Translations under genes and position numbers: made by a program
DNA from: an uncultured Burkholderiales bacterium
Lineage (GTDB): Bacteria > Pseudomonadota > Gammaproteobacteria > Burkholderiales > Burkholderiaceae_C
NCBI GenBank assembly: GCA_903896615.1
Contig: CAITYM010000020.1
Span: 1-64,000 of the forward strand
Direction: 5' to 3'
DNA: 64,000 nt
Notes under the pieces: generated by a model
What the model saw: only the letters and a program-made list of their open reading frames with translations
What the model was told of the DNA's origin: nothing
Database searches by the model: none
Part shown: positions 36,107 through 45,743 of the stretch, piece after piece
How positions within the stretch are numbered: the first letter of the stretch is position 1
How the letters are laid out: each line of letters opens with the position of its first letter

Positions 36107-36649
36107 ATGAATCAAGCAAGACAAACCAGTGCTAGACATACAGATTACATTCACTCTTATTTAGCCAAATTTTGGCTCTTGATTCGCAGTAGTATTTTTC
36201 TATCAGTAGCTATACTGAGTATGTACTATCCTGTGCATTCAAATGCAGTAGCTGGGCAGGTAAATACCTTAGTTTCTGTATCAGCAACTGTGATTCCAAA
36301 TGCAAAGTTACAAACTACTTATGAAACAAGCCAACTTAGCATTTCAAGTGCAGATATAAATCGAGGTTATATAGATATTCCATCTGCTCTTAGATTTACT
36401 GTACTTACAAATAGCAGAAATGGGTATAGATTAGATTTTAATGCGAAAGGATTTGTATTTGAGTCTGTACAAGTAATTGGCATTTCAAATTTGGTGCGAC
36501 TTGGACCTGATGGAGGATCTATTGTCCTGCGGGAAATGAGCAATCGGAATATCATTCACGACCTAAGTTTTAGATTCATCTTACGATCAGATATAAAGCC
36601 AGGACTGTATCAATGGCCGTTGGAGTTTTCAGTACATGCCATTTCTTAG
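36107..36649 (+). CDS. Secreted hypothetical protein convergent with pilus operon
   Basis: 180 residues. A long N-terminal region with a hydrophobic stretch (about residues 28-46) acts as a signal peptide or anchor, cleaved perhaps after SNAVA. The rest is beta-rich without Cys, with the segment LRFTVLTNSRNGYRLDFNAKG. I do not recognise a family. It converges on the Csu-type pilus operon, 28 bp away, so a role in the surface structure is possible but unproven. Confidence 0.55.
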   Translation: MNQARQTSARHTDYIHSYLAKFWLLIRSSIFLSVAILSMYYPVHSNAVAGQVNTLVSVSATVIPNAKLQTTYETSQLSISSADINRGYIDIPSALRFTVLTNSRNGYRLDFNAKGFVFESVQVIGISNLVRLGPDGGSIVLREMSNRNIIHDLSFRFILRSDIKPGLYQWPLEFSVHAIS

Positions 36650-36676
36650 CTTTTTTTACATGTAAATAACAAAACG

Positions 36677-37174
36677 CTAGAAATCTATTGTGACAATAAT
36701 GCTGTCCGAATATTGACCAACGCTTGCATCTTGGTTTGCTGGTATTTGGCCAAATATGTTGAGAGTCGTGAGTACACTGTCTGACACAGATATAGACTTA
36801 CTGGCCCCATTACCATCACCCCAAATTAATGTTCTGGCTGAATTTGTGTAAAGGTTGTAATTGATTTGATTTGCACCACTTGTCATAATTCGAGCATCAA
36901 AGTTATTGCTTTGCCCTGTACTCAAACCAATGACACGCTGAGGCCCTACACCTTGACAACTGATGCTGATACTGCCAACGCCGGTATTGTTCGCCGCTAT
37001 ATCCAGAGCACTGTATTGTCCAAAATTGATGCCGCTTACGCCTGTAAAAGTGCAGTCAGCCAAAACTGGACCTATTTGAAGTGTTATAGCCAAAGTGCTA
37101 ATAATTTTAAGTCTCGATCTGATTTTAGAAATGTTAATCCCAAAAGTGTATGAGATACGATTAGCAGTTTTCAT
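36677..37174 (-). CDS. Spore coat protein U domain pilin (tip-type)
   Basis: 165 residues with a long N-terminal signal (to about residue 40, ending LADC). The mature domain starts CTFTGVSGINFGQYSALDIAANNTG and carries SISCQG, the pattern of SCPU-domain subunits of archaic chaperone-usher pili such as CsuA/CsuE. It ends GQYSDSIIVTIDF, like the final strand of the other subunit. It is the last gene of the operon; its start overlaps the usher stop by four bases. Confidence 0.85.
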   Translation of the reverse strand: MKTANRISYTFGINISKIRSRLKIISTLAITLQIGPVLADCTFTGVSGINFGQYSALDIAANNTGVGSISISCQGVGPQRVIGLSTGQSNNFDARIMTSGANQINYNLYTNSARTLIWGDGNGASKSISVSDSVLTTLNIFGQIPANQDASVGQYSDSIIVTIDF

Positions 37175-39648
37175 TGTCTAACTTCCCTGCAAATAAAGGT
37201 GCCAAGATCTTGTAGAGGATCAGAGCTTTTTTTGAAGTTAACTTCAAAATCACAATTCTGATGATTCCAATTTACGTGTACTTTATTTATGTTTTTTAAA
37301 TCAACAGCGTAGACTTCTCCGCCGTACCCTACGGTGAAAACTTGTTCGTTTGAATTAATCTTTACTTTTGCACCGGTTTGCATAGGTTTTCCGTCCTCTA
37401 AATGTATAGTGAATGTTGCTCCTCTTGAATGCGTAATCGGAAATCGCACTTCGATACCGCTACGGTAATAGGGGACAGCAGTAACTTTAGTTGCTAGAAT
37501 TTTTGCATCCAGTGGTAGGCCTGCTGGATCGATAGATATCTCGTTTCTGTCATAGGCGCGTAAACGCGGTATAAGTGCGTTGCCGTTTATATCAGTTTTT
37601 GCTACAGGCTGGTTGTCCGTTAGAACTGTTAGATTAGAAAAATCCGGTATGCGTGCAACCGCAAAACTTTGATCTAATCTTCTACTCAAGAATACGTCAT
37701 TGCCAAGGGCTGCGATACCACCGTTAATGTCAAGACTTGTTGATGTTAGTCCACTGTTCTGGGCAATAGATGCCGTATAAGTGCCAATATTATTTTGGAG
37801 TGTATAAGTTGCTTGGCTAGTTCCATCGCTACGCGTCTGTAAAAAATAACCATAGCCGTCCCCGCTTGGGATATTCCTTTGTATTGTGCTGGCAAAGTCA
37901 TTCCCATTCCCGTTGTTGGCGCCTCTTTTGGACTGAGAACTAAAACTGGCGCTAGTTGGCCCTCCCAGTGGTATGCTTAACATTGTAAAAAATGTTGTTC
38001 CTGCATCAAGTGTTGCTAAATCCCGTAGTGCGGACAAACTGATTGCTCCCATTCTTCCGAGTGTTACGCTATAGCCAATCGTTACTATTCGCGAGCTGGG
38101 AATATCACGGTTGATCTGGCTTATATAAGCCGCCCCGAAGGATCCAAATTTAGAAGTTGTATAGCTAAGATTACTGGTGATTTGGTTTGTTGGAGAAAAT
38201 TGTGTGGCTACCTGACCAACCTCCGTAAAGCCACTGCTTGCCCATTGTGACCTTACACCCATGCTCCAGGGCTGTGCTAAGCGATCAACACCTAGCACGA
38301 TAAGGGTACCCAAGGGAGACTCTTTATTTGTACTCTTGTAAGTGTTTAACTCACTATTTGGCATCTCTATCGTAGCTATGTAAGGATCGCTAATTTTTTT
38401 ATGACTGGCTGCAATATAAGAGCTGATTGTGCCAATTTGGGGTATGAGGTAATCTCCCCCAATTCCCAAGCTTTGCTGTCCTTGCATAATCTCTATATGG
38501 ACTTCTCCTGTTAAGTCATTGCTCAAGCCTCTTCTATAGTTTTCAGAGGCAAGCCAATTATGGTAGTCATTACTATTTATACCAAAGTTATCCCTTATAA
38601 AACCTAATTCATAGGAGTAATTTTCTAAACCCTTACTTAGTAGGGACTGACTGGCGTAAAAAGGCTGATTAATAATAAGCTCTCTTCCAAAGAGATCGCG
38701 AACCATCAGATTAACTTGTCCAGCACCTGTTACAACTGGAAGATTGCTGATAGCAAATGGGCCTGGGGGAACAATTTGTCGAGATACAAGGGCATTGTTT
38801 ATAAATACATCGACTGTTGACGGCATTACAGCTTGACCAACTGCACTTTGCATAGGATAAGTTCGAAATCCTGGTTGTGTAGCAAAGTTGGTACCAAACT
38901 GAATTCCACCAAACCGAACTGAACGCCCCCACGTACCGGGGGTGCTAATTACGTCCCCGAGCCGCAATGTTCTCATATCTTCCGGTATATCCTGACTCCA
39001 TGTAGTGTCCAGTCTTATTGCACTTGTATTAGTTCCGTAATTTTCAGCCAGAATATTACCCGTCAATACTCCGTTTTCGTTAAAGTATCCAAATTCAAAT
39101 TGTCCAGAGTGTTGCACATAATCCAGAGAATTTACTGTGAATAAATCATAGTTTAAGAATCCACCGGGATTAGATTTCACTGGAGACGGTAAATTCGGAT
39201 AAATAGATGATCGTACAGTTAAATTAAATGCATCAGCTTGAACATGTATTTTTAAGCTTAAATTATGTTCATCATAAATATGTGATTCACCCACAATCGC
39301 GCTCAGTGGATAATAAGTACTATCTTGATATTTAATTCCTGTCTTTCGACTTGGTTCCCGAAAACGCCAGCTAAGTAAATCTTCCTTTTTTAAATAAAAA
39401 TGACCAGTCATATCAACTATTACTACAACAATTTGATTTAACTCCTGATCATTGATATCGATTTCTAGCAAAAGTTCAGTATAAGGCGATTTTAAGTTGC
39501 TTACCTTTTCAGATGGAGATGCAGGCACTTCATAATCATTTGAGTTATCAGATGAAGTAAATGTGCTTGCTAATACGCTTGAAGGATAATTAAGTAATAA
39601 AAACCACGGCAGAACTGCGAGTATGAGATTACGGTTTGTCCAGGACAA
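37171..39648 (-). CDS. Archaic chaperone-usher pilus outer-membrane usher (CsuD-like)
   Basis: 825 residues with a signal peptide (cleaved near VLAS). It contains the usher N-domain (about 30-150), a large beta-barrel (about 170-680) with recurrent Gly/aromatic strands such as LRLGDVISTPGTWGRSVRFGGIQFGTNF and FINNALVSRQIVPPGPFAISNLP, and C-terminal domains. The motif PFAISNLPVVTGAGQVNLMV and the ensuing FYASQSLL are typical of CsuD. It assembles and exports pilus subunits. Overlaps link it to the chaperone gene upstream (20 bp) and the SCPU gene downstream (4 bp). Confidence 0.92.
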   Translation of the reverse strand: MSWTNRNLILAVLPWFLLLNYPSSVLASTFTSSDNSNDYEVPASPSEKVSNLKSPYTELLLEIDINDQELNQIVVVIVDMTGHFYLKKEDLLSWRFREPSRKTGIKYQDSTYYPLSAIVGESHIYDEHNLSLKIHVQADAFNLTVRSSIYPNLPSPVKSNPGGFLNYDLFTVNSLDYVQHSGQFEFGYFNENGVLTGNILAENYGTNTSAIRLDTTWSQDIPEDMRTLRLGDVISTPGTWGRSVRFGGIQFGTNFATQPGFRTYPMQSAVGQAVMPSTVDVFINNALVSRQIVPPGPFAISNLPVVTGAGQVNLMVRDLFGRELIINQPFYASQSLLSKGLENYSYELGFIRDNFGINSNDYHNWLASENYRRGLSNDLTGEVHIEIMQGQQSLGIGGDYLIPQIGTISSYIAASHKKISDPYIATIEMPNSELNTYKSTNKESPLGTLIVLGVDRLAQPWSMGVRSQWASSGFTEVGQVATQFSPTNQITSNLSYTTSKFGSFGAAYISQINRDIPSSRIVTIGYSVTLGRMGAISLSALRDLATLDAGTTFFTMLSIPLGGPTSASFSSQSKRGANNGNGNDFASTIQRNIPSGDGYGYFLQTRSDGTSQATYTLQNNIGTYTASIAQNSGLTSTSLDINGGIAALGNDVFLSRRLDQSFAVARIPDFSNLTVLTDNQPVAKTDINGNALIPRLRAYDRNEISIDPAGLPLDAKILATKVTAVPYYRSGIEVRFPITHSRGATFTIHLEDGKPMQTGAKVKINSNEQVFTVGYGGEVYAVDLKNINKVHVNWNHQNCDFEVNFKKSSDPLQDLGTFICREVRQ

Positions 39649-40396
39649 TTACTTTATCGATGTTCTCAGCATCTGTATAGGCTTTAAGATGCAGGCGCCC
39701 AGCGTTAACTGGTTCAGTATTGTTAGATTTTAGGAGCCAATCGTGGCTTTGCCCAGCGAGTATGTAACTAGATCCTGATTCTGTTGCAATAATTTGCTCG
39801 CTGCCAAGTGTGTATAAAGAAAAATCAGATATTTGAACGTGAGCATCACCATCATTGCGTAATTCGACTTTAACCATATTTTCTGGTGTTGACGATATTT
39901 TCCATGACATTTTTGGAGCAGCATTTCCTTTTCGCGACTGAATGAATACGGGAATTCCAATTCTCATTGCCAATTTGACACCAGATTCATTCGTTGCAGT
40001 TGCTTCTGGTAATTCCTGTAAATTTACCCGGTATGCAAGCTCTTTAGTTGCATCTGCCGGTATACGTAATGTCATACGAATGAGTTGAGTAGACTTGGGG
40101 GCAATCGTTATGATGGGAGGTGATATGAGGAGATCCCTCGTCGGCATAAATATATCTTTACCATCTACTTGTGACCACGAAACAGCTTGAATTTGAACTG
40201 TTGTAGGTTGGTCTGTATCATTTGTAAAAGTTAAAGCAGCTGTTTGTTTTGTAGGGGTAAGTTCAATCCGAATTGGATCAATGCTCCAGCCTGCTGCTTG
40301 AACTGAGTTTGGAAGTACAAATGCTAAGATGCAAATTATTGAGTAAAGCGTTTTGAACTTTAGTTGATTTAGTTTTATATTCACTGGTATATCCAT
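39629..40396 (-). CDS. Pilus periplasmic chaperone (CsuC-like)
   Basis: 255 residues with a signal peptide (to about residue 34, SVQA). Pilus-chaperone fold: the N-terminal strand WSIDPIRIELTPTKQTAALTFTND, PTTVQIQAVSW, the proline/threonine motif LLISPPIITIAPKSTQLIRMTLR, and the VNLQELP-type region. It caps SCPU subunits by donor-strand complementation and hands them to the usher. It starts one base after the first SCPU gene's stop and overlaps the usher gene by 20 bp. Confidence 0.9.
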   Translation of the reverse strand: MDIPVNIKLNQLKFKTLYSIICILAFVLPNSVQAAGWSIDPIRIELTPTKQTAALTFTNDTDQPTTVQIQAVSWSQVDGKDIFMPTRDLLISPPIITIAPKSTQLIRMTLRIPADATKELAYRVNLQELPEATATNESGVKLAMRIGIPVFIQSRKGNAAPKMSWKISSTPENMVKVELRNDGDAHVQISDFSLYTLGSEQIIATESGSSYILAGQSHDWLLKSNNTEPVNAGRLHLKAYTDAENIDKVIVLDKP

Positions 40397-40397
40397 T

Positions 40398-40937
40398 TTA
40401 AAAATTGATCGTCGCTATGACGGTGTCTGCATAAGTATCAGCCGCAACATCTTGCCCGCCCGAAATAGTTCCGCAAACGTTATATACCCTTGCAACTCTC
40501 GATGTTGAGTTCGTCAGAGTAAACATACCTACACCTGTATTTGTCCAGAGTGTTGTTCCTGGAAAAGTGCAAACTGCAAGGGCTGCAGTGCTACTTGGTT
40601 GGTAAATCGAATAAGAAAGTAAATTTGAATTGACTGCACCAATCATTTGACGTTGAGTGCCGGATACGTGCACTCCATTATCCATGCCTATGGTTAAGCC
40701 GCTAGCGCCCTTAGAACAAGCCACGCTTATTTGTCCTATGCTGTTTAAAGGTGCAGTTGCATTCGTACCTATAGGGTCATATATTGCGAATGCTAAAGCA
40801 GTAGAAGTGCTAACTGAACATACCTGTGTAACTGATGCAGAAACAGGCAGACTTGCAGTTGCAGTAGCGGCTATTGCTAACTTGGAGATAAATAATAATA
40901 GTATTATTTTTATAAATAGGAAATTAATTTTTTTCAT
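40398..40937 (-). CDS. Spore coat protein U domain pilin (major subunit-type)
   Basis: 179 residues from the ATG at 40937. This start gives a proper Lys-rich signal peptide, MKKINFLFIKI; a longer start at 40973 would add twelve residues before it. The mature part has VCSVSTSTALAFAIYDPIGTNATAPL and GQISVACSKGASG, with a C-terminal strand DTVIATINF. This matches SCPU-domain pilins of the Csu type. It is first in the four-gene operon, so it is probably the main shaft subunit. Confidence 0.85.
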   Translation of the reverse strand: MKKINFLFIKIILLLFISKLAIAATATASLPVSASVTQVCSVSTSTALAFAIYDPIGTNATAPLNSIGQISVACSKGASGLTIGMDNGVHVSGTQRQMIGAVNSNLLSYSIYQPSSTAALAVCTFPGTTLWTNTGVGMFTLTNSTSRVARVYNVCGTISGGQDVAADTYADTVIATINF

Positions 40938-41031
40938 GATACTTTTATTTTTGCCAAATACAGATGCTCGCATTAAATTAGTAATTCATCTGTTCGTTTG
41001 CATACGAACAATCATTATGAATATTTTTGAT

Positions 41032-44000
41032 CTATTTAGTATTAGGGAGTACTTCCAATGTACCATTTACATACTTTATTACGTAGTTGGCTGAGTTGAA
41101 AGTTCCACCCGTCGCAATTCCAGGTGTGATTGCATATGGGCTTCCTTCAACTGTTGCACCTTGAGAAGAACCAGGGCTTGATTCTGATATCGCACCTACT
41201 GTATCCCCGTTAACCAATCCATTCATAGTAAATGCAGTTAAAACCATCGTTGTACCAAATGGTTTCCAGGCATCGGCAACTGTGATCAGTAGACCAATCG
41301 GTTGCACGACCAATAATCCATTTACGTATTGAATTTTGTAGTTTCTTGGATCAAAACTCCCACCAGATGCATTACTTGGTGTAATGAGATACGGACTCAT
41401 AGATACCCCAGCTGATGATGAAACTCCAGAGCTCGTTAGCGTTACGAACTCGATAGTCTCGTTGTTCATCAGTCCAGATTGTGTAAATGCTGATAAAACT
41501 GCAGTTTGGCCAAAGTTTTTACTAAAATTTGATGCCGTCACGGTTAGTGGTGCAGTTTCGATATTTGCAGTTGTACTAGCGCTTGAACTAATGCTGTAAT
41601 TTGAAGAGTCTGCACCTGTTAATGCTACTCCTGAGACACTAATTGATTTACCAATCCCTACATTTGCATCGCTAAAAGTACTGAATTTATAAGTGGCAAT
41701 TACTGTATCCCCAGTGATGACTTGGTCTGTGAGAAATACCGAAGCAGAAGTTGTTCCGTCATATGTCTTATTAGCTGCTACTGCTGTGATAGTAAGTGGT
41801 TTTGGAGTGATAGTTGCTGAAGTACTGCCGTTAGGTGTGAATAGTGCATAATTTGAAGCATTTGAGCCAATTAGGCTATACCCGCTATAGATTACGGTCT
41901 TTGCTATACCGGTGTTTTTGTCATTAAAATTTGCCTGTCCAGGGAGTAAATTAACGTTTCCTCCTACACTTGGATTACCATTTAATTGCAGTGAGGCAGA
42001 AGTTGTTCCGTCATAAACTTTATTACTTCCAACAGCATATACCCAAGCTTTTGCATCAGCTAAGGCTGGATATAAAGCTATGTCAGCGGATGTAGCGGCG
42101 TACCCGTCCGGATTAAACCGAATCATAAGCTGTGGAGACGCTACAGCGCCAAATAATGATACTGTGCCTGAGCTAATTCCAGGGCCTGTACCGGCAAGTC
42201 CAGAGACTAATTGAATGGAGGATCCCGCCGGACTAGCCGTAATAGCAGAGTTAATGCTTATATTTCTCCCTGCGTTTAGTGCTATCTGAGTTGTAGCGGC
42301 TCCTGCCGTAATTGCTGCTGTAGTTGAAGTAGTAATATCACGTCCCGCGGTTAAATTAACCGCTGAAGATGCAGCTACGGCTATAATTTCAGCATTAGTA
42401 GCAATATCGAGTCCAGCTTTCACGTTAACTGTTGTACTCTGCGCTGTTGCGGTGATTGCTCCGCCAATGGATACGTCATTACCTGCAGTAATTGCAATTG
42501 ATGAATTAGCTGCAACAGCGTGTATGGGCGCAACAGAAGTCACATTTTGACCGGCTGTTACAATAATAGAAGTATTTGCCGCTGTGCCGGTAATACCAGA
42601 GTTAATATTTACATTGTTACCAGCACTCAACTGCAAACTAGCAACAGCTCCAATACTTGAAATAGTAGAATTTACGTCTATATCATGTCCAGCTATTAAG
42701 GAGAGGCTTGCGCCAGCTGTATTGGCTGTTATTGCACTATTTACTACAACATCGTGTATTGCATTAAGTGTTAAAGTCGTTGCTCCAGCCCAATTAATAG
42801 GTTGATTGACTTGTATATCTCCCAAATTCCCTGCATGTCCGTTACTACTTAAGACGGTGATATTTGACGAAAGTAGATTGTTGACGAGAATTGCGCTTGT
42901 AATATCGCCACCATTTAGTACTGAATCGATAACAAAATTATTAGGATCAATGATCCAATTACCTACCAATCCTTTAGTTGATAACGTATTGACTACTGCT
43001 GAGCCACTTACGGTAAGTTTATTTCCAGACGTCTCTATTAATCCACCGCTCCCCCCTTGTGTTCCGCCTTGTGCAAAGATCGTTCCAGTTATATTCGTTT
43101 GACTTGAAGGATTGGCTAAATCTGAAATGATCAATACTGTGCCACCATTAGAATTATTCTGTGATGCAGCGTCAGCTCTTAGTGAGCCGCCTACATTGAT
43201 AGATTGAGAGGCAAGTAATTCGATAACTCCTCCATTACTTGTGATTCCGCTTGCGTCCAAGACTCCTGTATTTCCAATGATTCCAGCTTGTATTTGATGA
43301 GCAGATTGTGCCGACAAAATGATAAGCCCACCAGGTGCTAAAACAGCACCTCCATTTGTAACTAAGGCATCAATCAATCCTGGACTAACAATAATTGAGC
43401 TCAAAGTGCTGCCAGCTAATGTGAGTGAGTATTGATTGCCAGAGGCCATTACTACGGTACCCATTTGTGCCACAATGACTCCGTTATTACGGACATTAGG
43501 TGCTAAAAGGGCAATATATCCTCCAATCTTGGATTGAAGATTTCCATCATTTACTACGCTTGATGGAGTACTGTTACCATTGAAATTTGAAAGACCAGCA
43601 AGAAAATCGTGCGAAGAAATAGTATTGGTAGTTGCGACAAGTCCACCAACATTAACACTGGCGCTTGGTGAAAAATAAATTCCATTTGAGTTAGTGATAA
43701 ACAGTTGACCATTAGAGTTTAAATGTCCAAAAATTTGTGTAGGATTTGAGCTAAGCACTTGGTTAAGTAGAATGCTATTTCCAGTAGGTTGTAATACATT
43801 TACAGTCGCTAAGCTTCCAATATTAAAACTTTGCCAATCGATAGCTGCTCGATCAGTGGATTGATAAATTGACATAACCGAATTAGACTGTGTAACAGCT
43901 ACTAGACCAGAGATAACATTACTATTAAACGGTAGTTGATTAGGAATTGGGGGTGCTGCAACGGCATTAGTTGAGATGATTAATATTAGAAATAAAAGAT

Positions 44001-44040
44001 ATGGTTTGATAGGTGTATACATGTAAGTAGATAGTCCCAT
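41032..44040 (-). CDS. TpsA-type exoprotein with beta-helix repeats and MBG/YDG-like domains
   Basis: 1002 residues, a two-partner-secretion adhesin. After the signal (about 1-29) the TPS domain shows VTQSNSVMSIYQSTDRAAIDWQSFNIGS and NPTQIFGHLNSNGQLFITNSNGIYF, the filamentous-haemagglutinin N-terminal pattern, with NSNG in place of the common NPNG. Residues about 431-615 form about eight units of 23 residues. Residues about 660-1000 hold YDG (VYDGTTSAS, TYDGTTSAS) and MBG-like repeats (SNFSKNFGQTAVLSAF, DAWKPFGTTMVLTAF). It is probably exported by the TpsB encoded two bases upstream, and acts in adhesion or biofilm. The C-terminus is not a toxin domain. Confidence 0.9.
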   Translation of the reverse strand: MGLSTYMYTPIKPYLLFLILIISTNAVAAPPIPNQLPFNSNVISGLVAVTQSNSVMSIYQSTDRAAIDWQSFNIGSLATVNVLQPTGNSILLNQVLSSNPTQIFGHLNSNGQLFITNSNGIYFSPSASVNVGGLVATTNTISSHDFLAGLSNFNGNSTPSSVVNDGNLQSKIGGYIALLAPNVRNNGVIVAQMGTVVMASGNQYSLTLAGSTLSSIIVSPGLIDALVTNGGAVLAPGGLIILSAQSAHQIQAGIIGNTGVLDASGITSNGGVIELLASQSINVGGSLRADAASQNNSNGGTVLIISDLANPSSQTNITGTIFAQGGTQGGSGGLIETSGNKLTVSGSAVVNTLSTKGLVGNWIIDPNNFVIDSVLNGGDITSAILVNNLLSSNITVLSSNGHAGNLGDIQVNQPINWAGATTLTLNAIHDVVVNSAITANTAGASLSLIAGHDIDVNSTISSIGAVASLQLSAGNNVNINSGITGTAANTSIIVTAGQNVTSVAPIHAVAANSSIAITAGNDVSIGGAITATAQSTTVNVKAGLDIATNAEIIAVAASSAVNLTAGRDITTSTTAAITAGAATTQIALNAGRNISINSAITASPAGSSIQLVSGLAGTGPGISSGTVSLFGAVASPQLMIRFNPDGYAATSADIALYPALADAKAWVYAVGSNKVYDGTTSASLQLNGNPSVGGNVNLLPGQANFNDKNTGIAKTVIYSGYSLIGSNASNYALFTPNGSTSATITPKPLTITAVAANKTYDGTTSASVFLTDQVITGDTVIATYKFSTFSDANVGIGKSISVSGVALTGADSSNYSISSSASTTANIETAPLTVTASNFSKNFGQTAVLSAFTQSGLMNNETIEFVTLTSSGVSSSAGVSMSPYLITPSNASGGSFDPRNYKIQYVNGLLVVQPIGLLITVADAWKPFGTTMVLTAFTMNGLVNGDTVGAISESSPGSSQGATVEGSPYAITPGIATGGTFNSANYVIKYVNGTLEVLPNTK
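42196..42750 (-). repeat. In-frame 69-bp coding repeats within the TpsA gene
   Basis: About eight tandem units of 23 residues, each ending in an L/V-x-AG-x-(D/N)-(I/V) step: for example LIAGHDI, LSAGNNV, VTAGQNV, ITAGNDV, VKAGLDI, LTAGRDI, LNAGRNI. They form an extended beta-helix. Units differ in sequence, so the array looks old rather than recently expanded. Confidence 0.85.
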
Positions 44041-44042
44041 AA

Positions 44043-45743
44043 TTAATAGCTAAGGCTACTAGAAATCCAAAATTCATAGCTGCCACTAGTGCCGTTTTGA
44101 TAAGTACCTTTAGAGGTGGGGTTGGGGTTAATGCCGATTCGCTTTGCCCAAGACATTTTTAGATCTAACTTCGGCATTGGTACCCATTCAAGAGAAAGAC
44201 CGTCTCCTTTCATATCAAAGCTGTTATGCGAAGTCGATCCCTCAAAATTATTATCAACATTAATCTGTACGTGCCCATAATCATAAAATAGGGATAAGAT
44301 GGTATTGAACGGTAAAGATTTACGTAATTCCATTGTTCCCAGTTGACCTTGACTCCCCGCGCCTTCATTGGTTGGAAACGCTCTAACTCCACCTATACCT
44401 CCTAGGTAAAATAATTCCGAAGCATCTAAATTTCTATTCGATATTTGCCCGCTTATATTTCCGAATAATGTAAATCCGGGTGTTAATGATTGATTACGGT
44501 TGGCAACATAACGGATTTTTGTAAAGTTACCCTGAGCATTATTTGTCATTGCAACCGCCGGTTGATTTACAGATCCGGACAGATCGGTGCTGCCGTTAAT
44601 GAGTGATAGGCTAATGCTGTTTGTTCCTGATCCGTTAAAATGATCAATTGAAGAAAAATATACAGAACTTGAAAGATCTGTGACTGAATACTGATTAATT
44701 AAGCCTTGTTGCGAGTTGTTATTACTAAATGTTCGGTAATCTAGATTAATACCTAAGTACAAGTTGAGTGCAATTGTGCGAATTATTGGGTATGTTGATT
44801 CAATGCCATTTGTAATAGCTGTGCCAGTTGCATCAATTGCTTGAAATTGGGATCCAACCAAGTGATATGACATGGCTGAGGTACTTAATCCAATCCGAAG
44901 CCCGTTATCACCGAACGGAAGTGTGTATCTTAAATGTCCATAGTTACTACCTTCGGAATTTAAAAAGTCACCCGTCAATGCGTCGCCAGTAGTAAAAGGA
45001 TTATTTATACCAAGGCTACCAATAATTCGGTTTGCTCCAATTGAAACTGGATTGGCGTTGTCTACAAGAATTGTGAAATAACCCGGATTCACCTCAGTAA
45101 TATTTGCCACTAAATCTGTTGTTAGTGGTGTTGAGCTTTTTCGTAAAGAGGCATTAATTCCAATACCAGGTAAGTCTCCTGTTAGTAATATGCTGCGTTC
45201 TAGTTGTTTGAGGTCAATAAGTTTGCCTGGTATCTGTAAAAAACTAATCGTATCAATTACTTTTTGAGGATTCAAATGAAGGTATTGATTATCAATTAAA
45301 ACTTCACCCCATTTTGATTCCTCAATTTGGATATACAAAGTTTCATCTAAGATCCTCTGGGGAGGAATTAATACCCGTGCTAACCCCCCGGAGAGACGAT
45401 ATTGGTTCTCAATTGAAAAAGTCAATACTTGTAATTGATTAAAAGAAATTACTTTTTGCAGATAATCATTAATTACTAAATTAATTTGATCATTAGAAAG
45501 CAGGGTATTGCCAGAAAATATAATCTTTTTAACTGAAAAATGAATATCATCTGGAACTGGTGTTTCATTAGGCAGGGGTAGGGAGCGCTCTTGCGTAGGT
45601 ATATTGGGAATGCGCTGAAAGCCGTTTTCAATATTTTGTTGGATTGATCCGGAATTAGGGATTTGTGCATAAGTTCCAGTTGTATATAAAAATGTACTTA
45701 AAAATATATTTAATATAAAAAATTTAGAAAATAGTAATTTCAT
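44043..45743 (-). CDS. TpsB outer-membrane transporter (ShlB/FhaC/HecB family)
   Basis: 566 residues. Signal peptide (to about 26), then POTRA-type domains with FSVKKIIFSGNTLLSNDQINLVINDYL (about 70-95), and a C-terminal Omp85-type 16-strand barrel (about 210-566) with ALTGDFLNSEGSNYGHLRYTLPFG, LGGIGGVRAFPTNEG (the conserved loop L6 VRG/Y-like motif as VRAF) and a final FWISSSLSY strand. It exports the partner TpsA encoded two bases downstream. Gene order tpsB-tpsA with near-zero spacing indicates translational coupling. Confidence 0.93.
   Translation of the reverse strand: MKLLFSKFFILNIFLSTFLYTTGTYAQIPNSGSIQQNIENGFQRIPNIPTQERSLPLPNETPVPDDIHFSVKKIIFSGNTLLSNDQINLVINDYLQKVISFNQLQVLTFSIENQYRLSGGLARVLIPPQRILDETLYIQIEESKWGEVLIDNQYLHLNPQKVIDTISFLQIPGKLIDLKQLERSILLTGDLPGIGINASLRKSSTPLTTDLVANITEVNPGYFTILVDNANPVSIGANRIIGSLGINNPFTTGDALTGDFLNSEGSNYGHLRYTLPFGDNGLRIGLSTSAMSYHLVGSQFQAIDATGTAITNGIESTYPIIRTIALNLYLGINLDYRTFSNNNSQQGLINQYSVTDLSSSVYFSSIDHFNGSGTNSISLSLINGSTDLSGSVNQPAVAMTNNAQGNFTKIRYVANRNQSLTPGFTLFGNISGQISNRNLDASELFYLGGIGGVRAFPTNEGAGSQGQLGTMELRKSLPFNTILSLFYDYGHVQINVDNNFEGSTSHNSFDMKGDGLSLEWVPMPKLDLKMSWAKRIGINPNPTSKGTYQNGTSGSYEFWISSSLSY

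Noticed and set aside
42584-43102. Plus-strand frames opposite the TpsA gene
   Set aside because: They are shadows of the repetitive TpsA coding sequence; no signals or families.
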